Shown here: positions 30,678 through 40,025 of the stretch, piece after piece
How the letters are laid out: each line of letters starts with the position of its first letter
Position numbering within the stretch: position 1 is the first letter of the stretch
Source of the DNA: Moritella marina ATCC 15381
GTDB lineage: Bacteria; Pseudomonadota; Gammaproteobacteria; Enterobacterales; Moritellaceae
DNA length: 64,000 nucleotides
Assembly: GCF_008931805.1 (NCBI RefSeq)
Contig: NZ_CP044399.1
Coordinates: 4,203,370 to 4,267,369, forward strand
Direction: 5' to 3'
Position numbers and translations under genes: made by a program
Notes under the pieces: generated by a model
What the model saw: the letters and a program-made list of their open reading frames with translations, nothing else
Told to the model about the DNA's origin: nothing
The model's database searches: none

Positions 30678-31790
30678 ATGAGCCCAATAGAGAAATATCA
30701 ACAGGATTTAAAGCGTCCTGATTTTATGTTTGATGCAGCACAAGAGAATGCTGTAATGGCATTACAACGCCTGTTTGATGAATTGTTGGCCGTGCCAGAA
30801 TTACCCGCTAAGCGTAGCTTATTGAGTAAATTGAAAGCGTTTGCAGCAAAGCCGGCACCGATAGTGAGTAATCCTGTTAGGGGCATTTACTTTTGGGGTG
30901 GCGTGGGAAGAGGTAAGACCTATTTAGTTGATACTTTCTACGATTGCCTGCCATTTGAAAATAAAACCCGCATTCACTTTCACCGCTTTATGCATCGGGT
31001 GCATCAAGAGCTAAAAGGCTTAACGCAGCAAAAAGATCCACTCAAAATTATTGCTAAAAAATTAGCCGATGAAACGCGCGTTATTTGTTTTGATGAGTTT
31101 TTTGTATCAGATATTACCGATGCGATGATTTTAGGCACTTTGTTTGAAGAATTATTCGCGCATCAGGTTATTCTTGTCGCGACATCAAATATTATTCCCG
31201 ATGAGCTTTATCGTAATGGTTTGCAACGTGCACGTTTTTTACCTGCGATCCATTTAATAAATCAAAATTGCGATATTATTAATGTCGACAGTGGGGTGGA
31301 TTACCGCTTACGTACATTGGAGCAAGCGGAGATCTATCATTTCCCACTCGACAGTGCAGCGCAGCAGAATTTGGACCAATATTTCCAACAGTTGTCTTGT
31401 GAACCCCGCAACTACAATCAGCCAATCGACATTGAAAATCGTCAAATATCCACACTTGCAGAAGCCGATAGTGTGTTGATGATTGATTTTGATGAATTAT
31501 GTGGCGGCCCGCGTAGTCAAGTTGATTATATGGAAATATCGCGTATCTACCACACTGTGTTGTTGGCAAATGTAAAACAGATGGGACCGTTAACGGGTGA
31601 TATCGCACGCCGCTTTATTGCCATGGTGGATGAATTTTATGAACGTAACGTTACTTTAATCATGTCGGCTGAACTCGAAATGTCAGCGCTCTATACTACT
31701 GGCTTATTAGAGTTTGAATTTCGCCGCTGTTTATCACGCTTACAAGAAATGCAATCACACGAATATCTAGGCCGTGAACACCTACCTTAA
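30678..31790 (+). CDS. zapE: Cell division ATPase ZapE
   Basis: ZapE is an AFG1-like P-loop ATPase that acts on the Z-ring late in constriction. Starting at the ATG at 30678, the protein is 370 residues with Walker A GGVGRGKT (residues 74-81), Walker B CFDEFFV (about 132-138) and a conserved C-terminal FEFRRCLSRLQEMQS. An open frame reaches back to 30630, but AAAGGA about 15 bases before 30678 and the typical MSPIEKYQQDL start favour the shorter form. Divergent from zapG. Confidence 0.93.
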   Translation: MSPIEKYQQDLKRPDFMFDAAQENAVMALQRLFDELLAVPELPAKRSLLSKLKAFAAKPAPIVSNPVRGIYFWGGVGRGKTYLVDTFYDCLPFENKTRIHFHRFMHRVHQELKGLTQQKDPLKIIAKKLADETRVICFDEFFVSDITDAMILGTLFEELFAHQVILVATSNIIPDELYRNGLQRARFLPAIHLINQNCDIINVDSGVDYRLRTLEQAEIYHFPLDSAAQQNLDQYFQQLSCEPRNYNQPIDIENRQISTLAEADSVLMIDFDELCGGPRSQVDYMEISRIYHTVLLANVKQMGPLTGDIARRFIAMVDEFYERNVTLIMSAELEMSALYTTGLLEFEFRRCLSRLQEMQSHEYLGREHLP

Positions 31791-31855
31791 CGTGCAGTTA
31801 AAGACAAACATCGCGGTCTTTAGCACCAAGTAGGTAGTTTTTGTGCGCATTATTT

Positions 31856-32008
31856 AAATAAATACACTAATTAACGTATTTATTTATTGAGTTACTGTCA
31901 GTATATAGGCTATTGTTTCGGCGGACATGAACCGACAAGGTGACGTATATAGTGTTATTAGGTCATTAAGTTCAATGCAAAGGCTTACTTCTAAATACGC
32001 GAAGTAAG
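31856..32008. other. Hairpins in the gap between zapE and coaA
   Basis: The 252-base gap (31791-32042) holds no gene. It has an all-AT 10-bp inverted repeat (31856-31865 with 31876-31885) and an 8-bp stem (31984-31991 with 32001-32008) 35 bases before the coaA ATG. Neither has a T tract. Their roles are unknown. Confidence 0.5.
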
Positions 32009-32042
32009 TGATTATTAGGGCGTTAAATAGGCTTTTAGTTTA

Positions 32043-32975
32043 ATGAATTACTCACCATATCAAGTGTTCGACAGGGAATATTGGGCTGAATTACGTGAGT
32101 CAGTACCACTGACATTATCGGCACTCGAACTAAAGCAGTTACAAGGTATTAATGAGCGCGTTTCGATTGAAGAAGTGTGTGACATTTACCTGCCATTATC
32201 ACGTCTGCTTAATTTATATGTCACTAATCGTATTCAACGTCGTTTTGTGCGCGATCAGTTCTTAGGCCGTAAAGTGGGTAAAGTACCTTATATTATCAGT
32301 CTGGCTGGTAGTGTCGCGGTCGGTAAAAGTACCACCGCTAGAATTTTACAAGCGTTACTGCAATGCTGGAGCGAGCACCCCAAGGTCGCTTTAATTACGA
32401 CCGATGGTTTCCTTTACCCTAATGCACATCTAAAAGAACATGATCTGATGAAGCGCAAAGGCTTTCCTGAAAGTTATGATATAAATGCATTGGTTAAGTT
32501 TGTTGCTGACATTAAATCAGGCAACGCCCGTGTTACCGCGCCTGTCTATTCCCATTTCTCTTATGATATTGAACCGGATAAAGAAGTGGTTGTTGAACAA
32601 CCGGACATCGTTATCCTTGAAGGCTTAAATGTACTGCAGTCTGGACTTGAATATCCGAATGACCCCCATCGTGTCTTTGTATCCGATTTTGTTGATTTCT
32701 CTATTTATGTTGATGCCGATACTGCAAACTTAGAAAATTGGTATGTTCAGCGCTTCTTACAACTACGTGAAAGCGCCTTTACTGATTCGAGTTCGTACTT
32801 CCACCACTATGCTAAATTAGATGAACAGGAAGCAAAAAATGTAGCATTGAATATTTGGCGAACAATTAACGGTAAAAATTTAGTGGAAAACATTTTACCC
32901 ACTCGAGAACGTGCTAACCTTATTCTGACTAAAGACTTAAATCATCAAGTACATCAAGTTAAATTGCGGAAATAG
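32043..32975 (+). CDS. coaA: Pantothenate kinase, type I (CoaA)
   Basis: CoaA phosphorylates pantothenate, the first and controlled step of coenzyme A synthesis. The 310-residue protein has Walker [10 protein letters not shown] (residues 89-97) and the family's TTDGFLYPN and [10 protein letters not shown] segments. In E. coli coaA is far from zapE and rplM; here it lies between them with long gaps on both sides, so it is probably transcribed alone. No clear Shine-Dalgarno sequence precedes the ATG. Confidence 0.96.
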   Translation: MNYSPYQVFDREYWAELRESVPLTLSALELKQLQGINERVSIEEVCDIYLPLSRLLNLYVTNRIQRRFVRDQFLGRKVGKVPYIISLAGSVAVGKSTTARILQALLQCWSEHPKVALITTDGFLYPNAHLKEHDLMKRKGFPESYDINALVKFVADIKSGNARVTAPVYSHFSYDIEPDKEVVVEQPDIVILEGLNVLQSGLEYPNDPHRVFVSDFVDFSIYVDADTANLENWYVQRFLQLRESAFTDSSSYFHHYAKLDEQEAKNVALNIWRTINGKNLVENILPTRERANLILTKDLNHQVHQVKLRK

Positions 32976-33071
32976 CCTTAATTACAGTCGACTTTTTGGT
33001 ACTATACGAATGTTTTTTGAGATTTATCTTATTTTTTGCAAAATATAGGTGAAATTTCGCTCATTTCTCTT

Positions 33072-33077
33072 TATAAT
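33072..33077 (+). promoter_or_regulatory. Putative -10 box of the rplM-rpsI promoter
   Basis: A perfect TATAAT is followed by a GC-rich segment (GCGTGCTGCCC), as expected at stringently controlled ribosomal promoters. No good -35 hexamer is seen at the right distance. Transcription would start near 33084. Confidence 0.5.
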
Positions 33078-33083
33078 GCGTGC

Positions 33084-33222
33084 TGCCCACGAACAAGGTG
33101 CTGTGGTGGTTCCTTGTCCTAATGACGCCATGTACTTATTCGAAGGGATAAGCAAGGTATATAGTTCATATATAGACAAGTATATATGATAGTTTAAACA
33201 AATTTTATTGGGTTCAATATAA
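33084..33222 (+). promoter_or_regulatory. Candidate autoregulatory leader of rplM (L13)
   Basis: About 140 bases separate the putative start from the rplM ATG. They include a stem, ACAAGG (33093-33098) with CCTTGT (33112-33117), and an AU-rich repeated stretch TATATAG/TATATATGATAG (about 33158-33192). L13 represses its own operon through the mRNA leader in E. coli, and the length and structure here would suit that. This is inferred; no specific match was tested. Confidence 0.4.
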
Positions 33223-33651
33223 ATGAAAACTTTTGTTGCTACACCAAGCACGATCACTCGTGACTGGTACGTTGTTGACGCTGAAGGTAAAACTTTAGGC
33301 CGTCTTGCGACTGAAATCGCTTCTCGCTTACGTGGTAAGCATAAGCCTGAGTACACTCCTCATGCTGACACTGGTGATTACATCATCGTTGTAAACTGTG
33401 AAAAAATTACTGTAACTGGTAATAAAGCGAAAGGTAAAATTTACCACTCGCACACAGGTTTCATTGGTGGAATTAAATCAATCAGCTTCGAAAAGCTAAT
33501 TGATAAAGCGCCAGAGCGTGTTATCGAATCTGCAGTTAAAGGTATGTTGCCAAAAGGTCCTCTAGGCCGTGCAATGTTCCGTAAGATGAAAGTATACGCA
33601 GGTCCTGAGCATAATCATGCTGCTCAACAACCACAAGTTCTAGACATCTAA
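33223..33651 (+). CDS. rplM: 50S ribosomal protein L13
   Basis: L13 is an early-assembling 50S protein near the 5' region of 23S rRNA. The 142-residue product has exactly the E. coli length, starts [20 protein letters not shown] and contains the family segment [20 protein letters not shown]. It forms the conserved operon with rpsI 18 bases downstream. Codon use is strongly optimised. Confidence 0.98.
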   Translation: MKTFVATPSTITRDWYVVDAEGKTLGRLATEIASRLRGKHKPEYTPHADTGDYIIVVNCEKITVTGNKAKGKIYHSHTGFIGGIKSISFEKLIDKAPERVIESAVKGMLPKGPLGRAMFRKMKVYAGPEHNHAAQQPQVLDI

Positions 33652-33669
33652 TTTACGGAATTTAAGCAA

Positions 33670-34062
33670 ATGGCAGAAAATCAATACTACGGCACTGGTC
33701 GTCGTAAAAGTTCAACAGCTCGTGTATTCATGAAAGCTGGTACTGGTCAACTAACAATCAACAAACGTTCTTTAGACGTTTATTTTGGTCGTGATACGGC
33801 TCGTATGGTTGTTCGTCAAGCACTAGAATTAGTTGAACTACAAGACAAATTCGACCTAAACATCACTGTTTCTGGTGGTGGTACTACTGGTCAAGCTGGC
33901 GCAATCCGTCACGGTATCACTCGCGCACTAATGGAATATGACGAAACTTTACGTCCTACTCTACGTGCAGCTGGTTTTGTTACTCGTGATGCTCGTCAAG
34001 TTGAACGTAAGAAAGTTGGTCTTAGAAAAGCACGTAAACGTCCACAGTTCTCAAAACGTTAA
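33670..34062 (+). CDS. rpsI: 30S ribosomal protein S9
   Basis: S9 is a 30S head protein whose C-terminal Lys-Arg tail reaches towards P-site tRNA. The 130-residue product has the [13 protein letters not shown] start and ends KRPQFSKR, both diagnostic. A strong terminator follows at 34095. Confidence 0.98.
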   Translation: MAENQYYGTGRRKSSTARVFMKAGTGQLTINKRSLDVYFGRDTARMVVRQALELVELQDKFDLNITVSGGGTTGQAGAIRHGITRALMEYDETLRPTLRAAGFVTRDARQVERKKVGLRKARKRPQFSKR

Positions 34063-34094
34063 TTCGTTTTTTGTGGTGCGCTTTATTGCGACGA

Positions 34095-34122
34095 AAGCCT
34101 GGCATATGCCAGGCTTTTTTTT
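34095..34122 (+). terminator. Rho-independent terminator of rplM-rpsI
   Basis: A perfect 22-base palindrome (34095-34116, beginning AAGCCTGGCA) is followed by an eight-T tract and a second T run. It is the strongest terminator in the window. Confidence 0.93.
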
Positions 34123-34443
34123 GTCTTTTTTTTGGGTTTTATTTAATTGACACAGTTACGACTTTGTTAAATAAGATGTTGTTTTTTACAGGCGTGGTTG
34201 TTGTTAACACAGAAACAGAGTGTCTTGCTCTATTTACTGGGTCATAAGCGACAGATATTAACTTAATCACTGAAAATCCATGATTAATGTCTCATTGTCC
34301 TTGTAAAAATGTAACCAATTAATTAAAATTCAACGGCATTTATGTAACTTTTTTAGCTAATAAAAAGTTATCTTTTTTGAAATGGTATTCACTGCAAGAT
34401 AATAAAAATAATTTGCGCTGAGTCCGAATGGGAGAATAATTGG
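34123..34443. other. Untranslated region upstream of petA
   Basis: No gene is visible in these 321 bases. Beyond a T-rich tail of the rpsI terminator, there is a 9-bp inverted repeat, TAACTTTTT (34345-34353) with AAAAAGTTA (34362-34370), just upstream of a possible petA promoter. The inverted repeat could be a protein-binding site; no regulator can be named from it. Confidence 0.5.
34377..34405 (+). promoter_or_regulatory. Possible petABC promoter
   Basis: TTGAAA at 34377-34382 is 17 bases before TAATAA at 34400-34405; an overlapping GATAAT at 34398 is a better -10 but leaves a 15-base spacer. Start codon 34444 lies about 38 bases downstream, after GGGAG. Tentative. Confidence 0.4.
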
Positions 34444-35034
34444 ATGAGCAATGCGCCTGTTGATTCTGGTCGTCGTCGCTTTTTAACTGCTGCTACTTGT
34501 GTAGTGGGTGGTGTTGGAGCTGTCGGCGCAGCCGTACCTTTTATCAAATCTTGGAACCCGAGTGCTAAAGCTAAAGCAGCTGGCGCTCCGGTTGAAGTTG
34601 ATATTAGTAAAATTGAACCTGGTCAGTTAATTCGAGTTGAATGGCGAGGCAAACCTGTATGGGTTGTATCTCGTACAGAAAGCGTACTAAACGAACTTGA
34701 ACAGCATGATGGTTCGTTACGCGATCCAGCATCAGAACAAGAACAACAACCAAGTTACGCACAAAACAAATATCGCTCGATTAAATCGGACCTATTTGTT
34801 GCAGTTGGTATTTGTACTCACTTAGGGTGCTCTCCAACTTACCTGCCTGATAGCTTTGGCGAGCAAGTCGAAGGTGTTTCTTCTGGTTTCTTCTGCCCAT
34901 GTCATGGTTCTAAATTTGATATGGCTGGTCGTGTATTCCAAAGTGTACCTGCGCCGTTGAATCTTGTTGTACCGCCACATTATTATGTTGATGATACTAC
35001 TATTCTTATTGGTGTAGATAAGGGAGCTGCCTAA
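34444..35034 (+). CDS. petA: Ubiquinol-cytochrome c reductase Rieske iron-sulphur subunit
   Basis: This is the iron-sulphur subunit of the cytochrome bc1 complex, taking electrons from ubiquinol. The 196-residue protein has a twin-arginine type N-terminus (RRRFL, residues 10-14), a membrane helix and the two [2Fe-2S] boxes CTHLGC (Cys124, His126, Cys129) and CPCHGS (Cys151, Cys153, His154). It shares a base with the petB start, giving a coupled petABC operon. Confidence 0.97.
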   Translation: MSNAPVDSGRRRFLTAATCVVGGVGAVGAAVPFIKSWNPSAKAKAAGAPVEVDISKIEPGQLIRVEWRGKPVWVVSRTESVLNELEQHDGSLRDPASEQEQQPSYAQNKYRSIKSDLFVAVGICTHLGCSPTYLPDSFGEQVEGVSSGFFCPCHGSKFDMAGRVFQSVPAPLNLVVPPHYYVDDTTILIGVDKGAA

Positions 35035-36242
35035 TGTCATTAGTCAAATGGATTGATGAACGTATCCCGATGACGGATACGTGGAATAAACATGCTGGCC
35101 AATATCCAGCACCGAAGAACTTTAACTTCTGGTACTATTTTGGCATTTTAGCAACAATAATCTTTGTTAACCAAATCCTTACGGGTATCTGGTTAACAAT
35201 GAACTACAACCCATCGGGTGAAGGTGCATTTGCATCAATCGAATACATCATGCGTGATGTTGAATTTGGTTGGTTGCTACGTTATATGCACTCTACAGGT
35301 GCGTCAGCATTCTTTGTAGTTGTCTATCTGCACATGTTCCGTGGCTTGATGTATGGTTCATACCAGAAACCACGTGAATTATTGTGGATCTTTGGTTGCT
35401 TAATCTTCTTAGCGCTAATGGCTGAAGCTTTCATGGGTTACTTACTACCATGGGGTCAAATGTCATTCTGGGGTGCACAGGTTATTATCTCATTATTTGG
35501 TGCAATTCCAGTAATTGGTGATGACTTAACACTTTGGATCCGTGGTGATTACGTAATCTCTGGTGCAACACTAAACCGTTTCTTTGCACTGCATGTAATT
35601 GCTGTGCCATTAGTACTTGTTGTACTCGTGTTCTTACATATCGTGGCGCTGCATCACGTTGGTTCGAATAACCCAGACGGTATTGAAATCAAAGAAGATA
35701 AAGATGAAAATGGTTGGCCGAAAGATGGTATTCCATTCCACCCTTACTACACAGTACATGATACTGTCGCAGTAGTTGTGATGATGATCTTATGTAGTAT
35801 TGTGATCTTCTTCATGCCTGAAGGTGGCGGTTATTTCTTGGAAGCGCCAAACTTTGAAGCCGCTAATCCACTGAAAACACCAGATCACATTGCACCAGTT
35901 TGGTACTTTACACCATTCTACGCAATCCTACGTGCGGTACCTGATAAACTTGGTGGCGTGATCATGATGGGACTTGCGATTGTAATGTTATTCTTAGTGC
36001 CTTGGTTAGATCGCGGTAAAGTGAAATCAATTCGCTACCGTAGTGTTTGGCACAAACTAAACCTAACGCAATTTGTTATTTGTTTCATAATCTTAGGTGT
36101 ATTAGGTACATTAGCGCCAACACCTGGTCGTACGATCTTGTCGCAAATTACAACGCTAGGTTACTTTGGCTACTTCGGACTACTGTGGTTATACAGTAAG
36201 AACGAAACCACTAAACCATTACCAAAAAGGGTGACAATGTAA
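35034..36242 (+). CDS. petB: Cytochrome b subunit of the bc1 complex
   Basis: This 402-residue membrane protein has about eight helices and the two bis-haem His pairs. Examples are the RYMHSTGASAFFVVVYLHMFRG segment and the later FALHVIAVPLVLVVLVFLHIVALHH segment, with PVWYFTPFY (the PEWY-like quinol site, here PVWY) near residue 288. It holds haems bL and bH and both quinone sites. petC starts one base before its stop ends. Confidence 0.96.
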   Translation: MSLVKWIDERIPMTDTWNKHAGQYPAPKNFNFWYYFGILATIIFVNQILTGIWLTMNYNPSGEGAFASIEYIMRDVEFGWLLRYMHSTGASAFFVVVYLHMFRGLMYGSYQKPRELLWIFGCLIFLALMAEAFMGYLLPWGQMSFWGAQVIISLFGAIPVIGDDLTLWIRGDYVISGATLNRFFALHVIAVPLVLVVLVFLHIVALHHVGSNNPDGIEIKEDKDENGWPKDGIPFHPYYTVHDTVAVVVMMILCSIVIFFMPEGGGYFLEAPNFEAANPLKTPDHIAPVWYFTPFYAILRAVPDKLGGVIMMGLAIVMLFLVPWLDRGKVKSIRYRSVWHKLNLTQFVICFIILGVLGTLAPTPGRTILSQITTLGYFGYFGLLWLYSKNETTKPLPKRVTM

Positions 36243-37042
36243 TGAAAAAATTATTTATCGCGTTACTTACCCTGTTGCCTGTGGCTGCGTTTGCAGCTGG
36301 CGGTGGCGCTCACTTAGACGACGCTAACTATGATTTAAGAGACAAAGCATCACTGCAAAACGGTGCTAAAATCTTCATGAATTATTGTTCTACTTGTCAC
36401 TCGACACAATATCAGCGTTATTCACGTGTTGCTGACGATCTGGGTATCGATCGTTCAGCCATGTCTGAAAACTTGGTATTTACTGGTGTTAAAGTTGGTT
36501 CGTTAATGAAAACGGCGATGCCAGCTGAAAGTGGTGCTAAATGGTTCGGTGCTACGCCTCCAGACCTATCGTTAGAAGCACGTCTTCGTGGTCCAGATTG
36601 GGTTTATACTTATCTGCGTTCTTTCTATATTGACGAAACACGCCCATTTGGCGTGAATAATGTGGTATTCCCAAGTGTAGGTATGCCCCATGTACTTGAA
36701 GAATTGCAGGGTACAGCACGTCTTTTAGAAATAAAACATAACGAAGAAGAGCTAGATTTACCGGAAGGTGCTAGAATTGTTAAAGAAACCGCAGTTGTTG
36801 ATGCCAACGGTGTTGCAACAGGTGAAATTCTGACTAGCTACCTAAGCCCCGATGGAAACGGTGAGTTATCAGCAGAAGAGTTTGATGAAGCTATGTTAGA
36901 CTTAGTGAACTTCTTAGTTTACTCAGCAGAGCCAAATCAACTCGAACGTCAAGAAATGGGCTTCTGGGTTATTGGATTTTTACTTATTTTACTTGTATTT
37001 TGTTGGTTCTTGAACCGTGAATACTGGCGTGATATCCACTAA
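36242..37042 (+). CDS. petC: Cytochrome c1 subunit of the bc1 complex
   Basis: Cytochrome c1 passes electrons from the Rieske centre to soluble or membrane cytochrome c. The 266-residue precursor has a signal peptide (about residues 1-19), haem attachment CSTCH (Cys49, Cys52, His53), a likely axial Met in KTAMPAE and a C-terminal anchor (about 240-258). A loop at about 202-213 (SPDGNGELSAEE) resembles a calcium-binding EF-hand loop with Ser in place of the first Asp. Confidence 0.95.
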   Translation: MKKLFIALLTLLPVAAFAAGGGAHLDDANYDLRDKASLQNGAKIFMNYCSTCHSTQYQRYSRVADDLGIDRSAMSENLVFTGVKVGSLMKTAMPAESGAKWFGATPPDLSLEARLRGPDWVYTYLRSFYIDETRPFGVNNVVFPSVGMPHVLEELQGTARLLEIKHNEEELDLPEGARIVKETAVVDANGVATGEILTSYLSPDGNGELSAEEFDEAMLDLVNFLVYSAEPNQLERQEMGFWVIGFLLILLVFCWFLNREYWRDIH

Positions 37043-37155
37043 TCACTAAGATGTTGCCGCATTACTTGTAAAAGTTGCTGGTAAAAGAATTACGTACCGC
37101 CAATGCTAGTTTAGGCTATCATTGGCGTTTGTGTTTACAATTTATTGGAGGTGGC

Positions 37156-37791
37156 ATGGCATTAGCTGCAAATAAACGTTCAGTTATGGTGTTGTATTCG
37201 GAGCCGACTGATCTATATAGTCATCAAGTTCGAATCGTTCTAGCTGAAAAAGGCGTAAGTGTTGATATTCACCAGGTAGATCGTAACAATCTGCCTGAAG
37301 ATTTAATCGATTTAAACCCTTACCAAACAGTACCGACATTAATCGATCGTGAATTAACATTATATAACTCGCGTATCATTATGGAATATCTGGATGAGCG
37401 TTTCCCGCATCCACCATTGATGCCGGTTTACCCAGTTTCTCGTGGTAGTAGCCGTCTAATGATGCACCGTATCGAAAATGATTGGTATTCATTAGTAACT
37501 AAGATCATGAAAGGCTCTGTTGAAGAAGCTGCTGTAGCGCGTAAGCAACTGCAAGAAGCATTAATGAGTATCAGCCCAATTTTTGCTGAATACCCATACT
37601 TCATGAGTGAAGAGTTCAGCTTAGTAGACTGCTACATGGCACCGTTATTATGGCGTTTACCAGAACTAGGTATTGACCTCCCTGGCCAAGCTGCAAGTGA
37701 GTTAAAGAACTACATGCTACGAGTGTTCGATCGTGAATCATTCCAAGCATCTTTAACTGAACAAGAACGCGAAATGAGAATGTTAATGTAA
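37156..37791 (+). CDS. sspA: Stringent starvation protein A
   Basis: SspA is a glutathione-S-transferase-fold protein that binds RNA polymerase and alters sigma-70 promoter choice during starvation and acid stress. The ATG at 37156 is chosen because GGAGGTG lies just before it (37147-37153) and the product then starts MALAANKRSVMVLYSEPTD at 211 residues, the E. coli size. An open frame back to 37075 has no such support. The PHPPLMPVYP surface, conserved in SspA, is present. sspB follows after three bases. Confidence 0.95.
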   Translation: MALAANKRSVMVLYSEPTDLYSHQVRIVLAEKGVSVDIHQVDRNNLPEDLIDLNPYQTVPTLIDRELTLYNSRIIMEYLDERFPHPPLMPVYPVSRGSSRLMMHRIENDWYSLVTKIMKGSVEEAAVARKQLQEALMSISPIFAEYPYFMSEEFSLVDCYMAPLLWRLPELGIDLPGQAASELKNYMLRVFDRESFQASLTEQEREMRMLM

Positions 37792-37794
37792 TTT

Positions 37795-38286
37795 ATGGAT
37801 AAAATGACCCCAATTCGTCCCTATTTATTACGTAGTCACTATGAGTGGTTGCTTGATAATGACTTAACACCGCATATTGTTGTTGATGCGCATATTGCTG
37901 GTGTTTACGTGCCACAACAGTTTGTTCAAGATGGTCAGATCGTATTGAACATTGCACCAAGTGCTGTGGTTGCTTTTGAGTTAAACAATACTGCATTGAG
38001 TTTTAACGCTCGCTTCGGTGGCGTACCGTTTGATGTTTATGTGCCAATCGCGGCGATTACAGCTATTTACGCTCGTGAGAACGGCGCAGGTAGCATGTTT
38101 GAACCTGAACAAGCTTATATAGATCAAGCTGAGCAAGAGAGCGCTGAAGCGGCTGTTGAGCCTAGTGAAGAGAAAAGCACACCTGCGTTAGTTAGTGCGC
38201 CTGCGGCAAGCTCTGAAAGCAAGAGTGAAGCAACAGAACGTCCAAAACCGGCGAAAGGTAAACCCGCTTTACGGGTCATTAAGTAA
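37795..38286 (+). CDS. sspB: ClpXP adaptor SspB
   Basis: SspB delivers ssrA-tagged proteins to ClpXP. The 163-residue protein has the substrate-binding fold (about residues 1-115, beginning MTPIRPYLLRSHYEWLLDN), a Glu/Ala/Ser-rich flexible linker and the ClpX-binding tail KPALRVIK, nearly identical to the known XB motif. It pairs with sspA. Confidence 0.96.
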   Translation: MDKMTPIRPYLLRSHYEWLLDNDLTPHIVVDAHIAGVYVPQQFVQDGQIVLNIAPSAVVAFELNNTALSFNARFGGVPFDVYVPIAAITAIYARENGAGSMFEPEQAYIDQAEQESAEAAVEPSEEKSTPALVSAPAASSESKSEATERPKPAKGKPALRVIK

Positions 38287-38310
38287 CATAATACTTAATT
38301 AGCAAAGATA

Positions 38311-38360
38311 TGCAGTACTTGGATGTGTCGACGGACATAATTCAGTACTGCATTTTTTTA
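38311..38360 (+). terminator. Rho-independent terminator of sspA-sspB
   Basis: TGCAGTACT at 38311-38319 pairs with AGTACTGCA at 38344-38352, followed by seven T residues. The 24-base loop is long. Confidence 0.82.
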
Positions 38361-38443
38361 TTCTTTATATTTTATTTTTTGTAATTATTTTTAGTCTAAA
38401 TGTTATTTTATGATGACTGCTCATTTATGGATGCAGACAATAA

Positions 38444-39007
38444 TTAACGATATTCGAATACTTTAATGACTTTATCAACCCCAACCACATAACGTGCTGC
38501 TTCAGCGAGTCTATCGCCTTCGTCTTGAGTTACTTTGCCTATTAAAAACACTTCGGCATTTTCAGTAATGACTTTCACTTTCAATGGCTCAATACCTTTT
38601 AAATTGATAATACTAGTTTTTACTTTCGTGGTTAACCATGAGTCTTTACTTGCACGTTCAAATGTAATAGGTGGCCCTAAACGGATCTGATTATAGACTT
38701 GTTCTACTGACGCTGTTTTTGCGGCAATGTTGACGATTTTAGTGCGCTCATCGGCTGTTCTTACCTGACCCGATAATAAGACCTTTCTGCCATTTGTCAG
38801 TATATGCAGGTTATTGTTGAGTAATAACTGTTTATCACTGTCATTGAGCCCTGCGGTGATGTCGAGGGTAATCGTTTCATCATCTATTAATTGGCTAAAA
38901 CTACCGTCACTGCTACAACCTTGTAGTGTGGCAAGGCTAGACACTATGATACCAATCGCTAACCAAGATTTTAATGTATTCGTTAATCGCATCGTTATTT
39001 CTTGCAT
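38444..39007 (-). CDS. dolP: Outer-membrane lipoprotein DolP (YraP), two BON domains
   Basis: DolP binds anionic phospholipid at the division site and supports outer-membrane integrity and septal amidase control. The roughly 187-residue protein has a lipobox LQGC and two BON domains (about residues 55-120 and 130-187). The start at 39007 is preferred because GAGGAAT lies six bases before it, within the end of diaA. An ATG 15 bases later is an alternative. The open frame further upstream overlaps diaA and is not supported. Confidence 0.9.
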   Translation of the reverse strand: MQEITMRLTNTLKSWLAIGIIVSSLATLQGCSSDGSFSQLIDDETITLDITAGLNDSDKQLLLNNNLHILTNGRKVLLSGQVRTADERTKIVNIAAKTASVEQVYNQIRLGPPITFERASKDSWLTTKVKTSIINLKGIEPLKVKVITENAEVFLIGKVTQDEGDRLAEAARYVVGVDKVIKVFEYR

Positions 39008-39009
39008 AG

Positions 39010-39606
39010 CTATTCCTCGTGACCTTGCTGTGGGAATAATGTCTGATCGATAAGGTCGCACAGGCAATTAATGATCAGTGCGTGTACTTCTTGTATTCTT
39101 GGCTCTCGGCGTGATGGCACTCGTATCTCTGCATCGTGTGGGCCTAATAATCCAGATATCTCGCCACCGTCTTTACCCGTTAGTGCGACGATAGTCATAT
39201 TGCGTGTCAATGCAGCTTCAATGGCCGTAATGACATTCCGGCTGTGGCCACCTGCAGAGATAACCACCAAGATATCACCATCATTACCTAATGCTCTTAC
39301 TTGCTTTGAATAAACCATATCGAAACTGGTATCGGTACCGATGGCTGTCATCAAAGTACAGTCTGGTGTCAGTGCTAGTGCAGGGAGGCTTGGGCGTTCG
39401 GTTTCGTAGCGATTTAACAACGATGCCGAGAAATTTTGTGCCAAGCTCGCTGATGCGCCATTACCACAAATTAAGATCTTGTTACCGTTTAATAAACATT
39501 GTGCCATCATCATGGCTGAATTTTGAATGTATTCTGGTAACGCCTCTGCTGCGGCAATCTTGGTTTGAATACTTTCAGTAAAATTTTCTTTAATTAGCTC
39601 TAACAT
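39010..39606 (-). CDS. diaA: DnaA initiator-associating protein DiaA
   Basis: This 198-residue SIS-domain protein, a tetramer in E. coli, binds DnaA and aids timely replication initiation. [32 protein letters not shown] is the family's phosphosugar-like pocket. It resembles GmhA, but its place between yraN and dolP, as in E. coli, supports DiaA. It ends two bases before the dolP start. Confidence 0.93.
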   Translation of the reverse strand: MLELIKENFTESIQTKIAAAEALPEYIQNSAMMMAQCLLNGNKILICGNGASASLAQNFSASLLNRYETERPSLPALALTPDCTLMTAIGTDTSFDMVYSKQVRALGNDGDILVVISAGGHSRNVITAIEAALTRNMTIVALTGKDGGEISGLLGPHDAEIRVPSRREPRIQEVHALIINCLCDLIDQTLFPQQGHEE

Positions 39607-39617
39607 GGGTATCTACT

Positions 39618-40025
39618 CTAAAAAGCATTGGTTATCCATTGAATATTATCACTGGAACCTTCAATGGCGATCACATCGAAACGGCAAGGGGTATAGTTTT
39701 CATTTATTCCGTGGCGCACCATATAATATTGCGCTGTATAACGCAATTTTCGTTGTTTCGCGAACGGAATTGCAGAAATTGCACCGCCGTAATGGGTGTA
39801 TTGACGGTATTTTACCTCGACAAATACCAAGGTCGGTAATGTTGTCGAGGATTTTATGTCACAGCTTGCACCGTGCTGGCAAATCAGATCTATTTCACCC
39901 TGGCGACAAGCAAAGTTACGCGCCAAGATAATTAACCCTTGGCGCTGTAAAAAGTCGGCAGCTATGCCTTCAAAATATTCCCCTCGCTTACGGGGCTGGT
40001 TTTGTTTCAGGATTCGTTTCCTCAA
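39618..40025 (-). CDS. YraN family nuclease-like protein (UPF0102)
   Basis: This 135-residue protein has the restriction-endonuclease-like core of UPF0102: RKRGEYFEGIAADFLQRQGL, then GEIDLIC and VFVEVKYR (the acidic and Lys active-site pattern). Its cellular role is unproven. The start appears to be TTG at 40025: an in-frame stop lies two codons upstream and no ATG or GTG precedes the conserved region. That start overlaps the end of lpoA by 38 bases. Confidence 0.88.
   Translation of the reverse strand: MRKRILKQNQPRKRGEYFEGIAADFLQRQGLIILARNFACRQGEIDLICQHGASCDIKSSTTLPTLVFVEVKYRQYTHYGGAISAIPFAKQRKLRYTAQYYMVRHGINENYTPCRFDVIAIEGSSDNIQWITNAF

Noticed and set aside
33024-33356. Minus-strand open frame across the rplM leader
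   Set aside because: It overlaps a strong ribosomal protein gene and leader, with no supporting signal.
39605-39931. Plus-strand open frames antisense to yraN and diaA
   Set aside because: They are antisense shadows; the minus-strand genes have clear family motifs and tight operon spacing.
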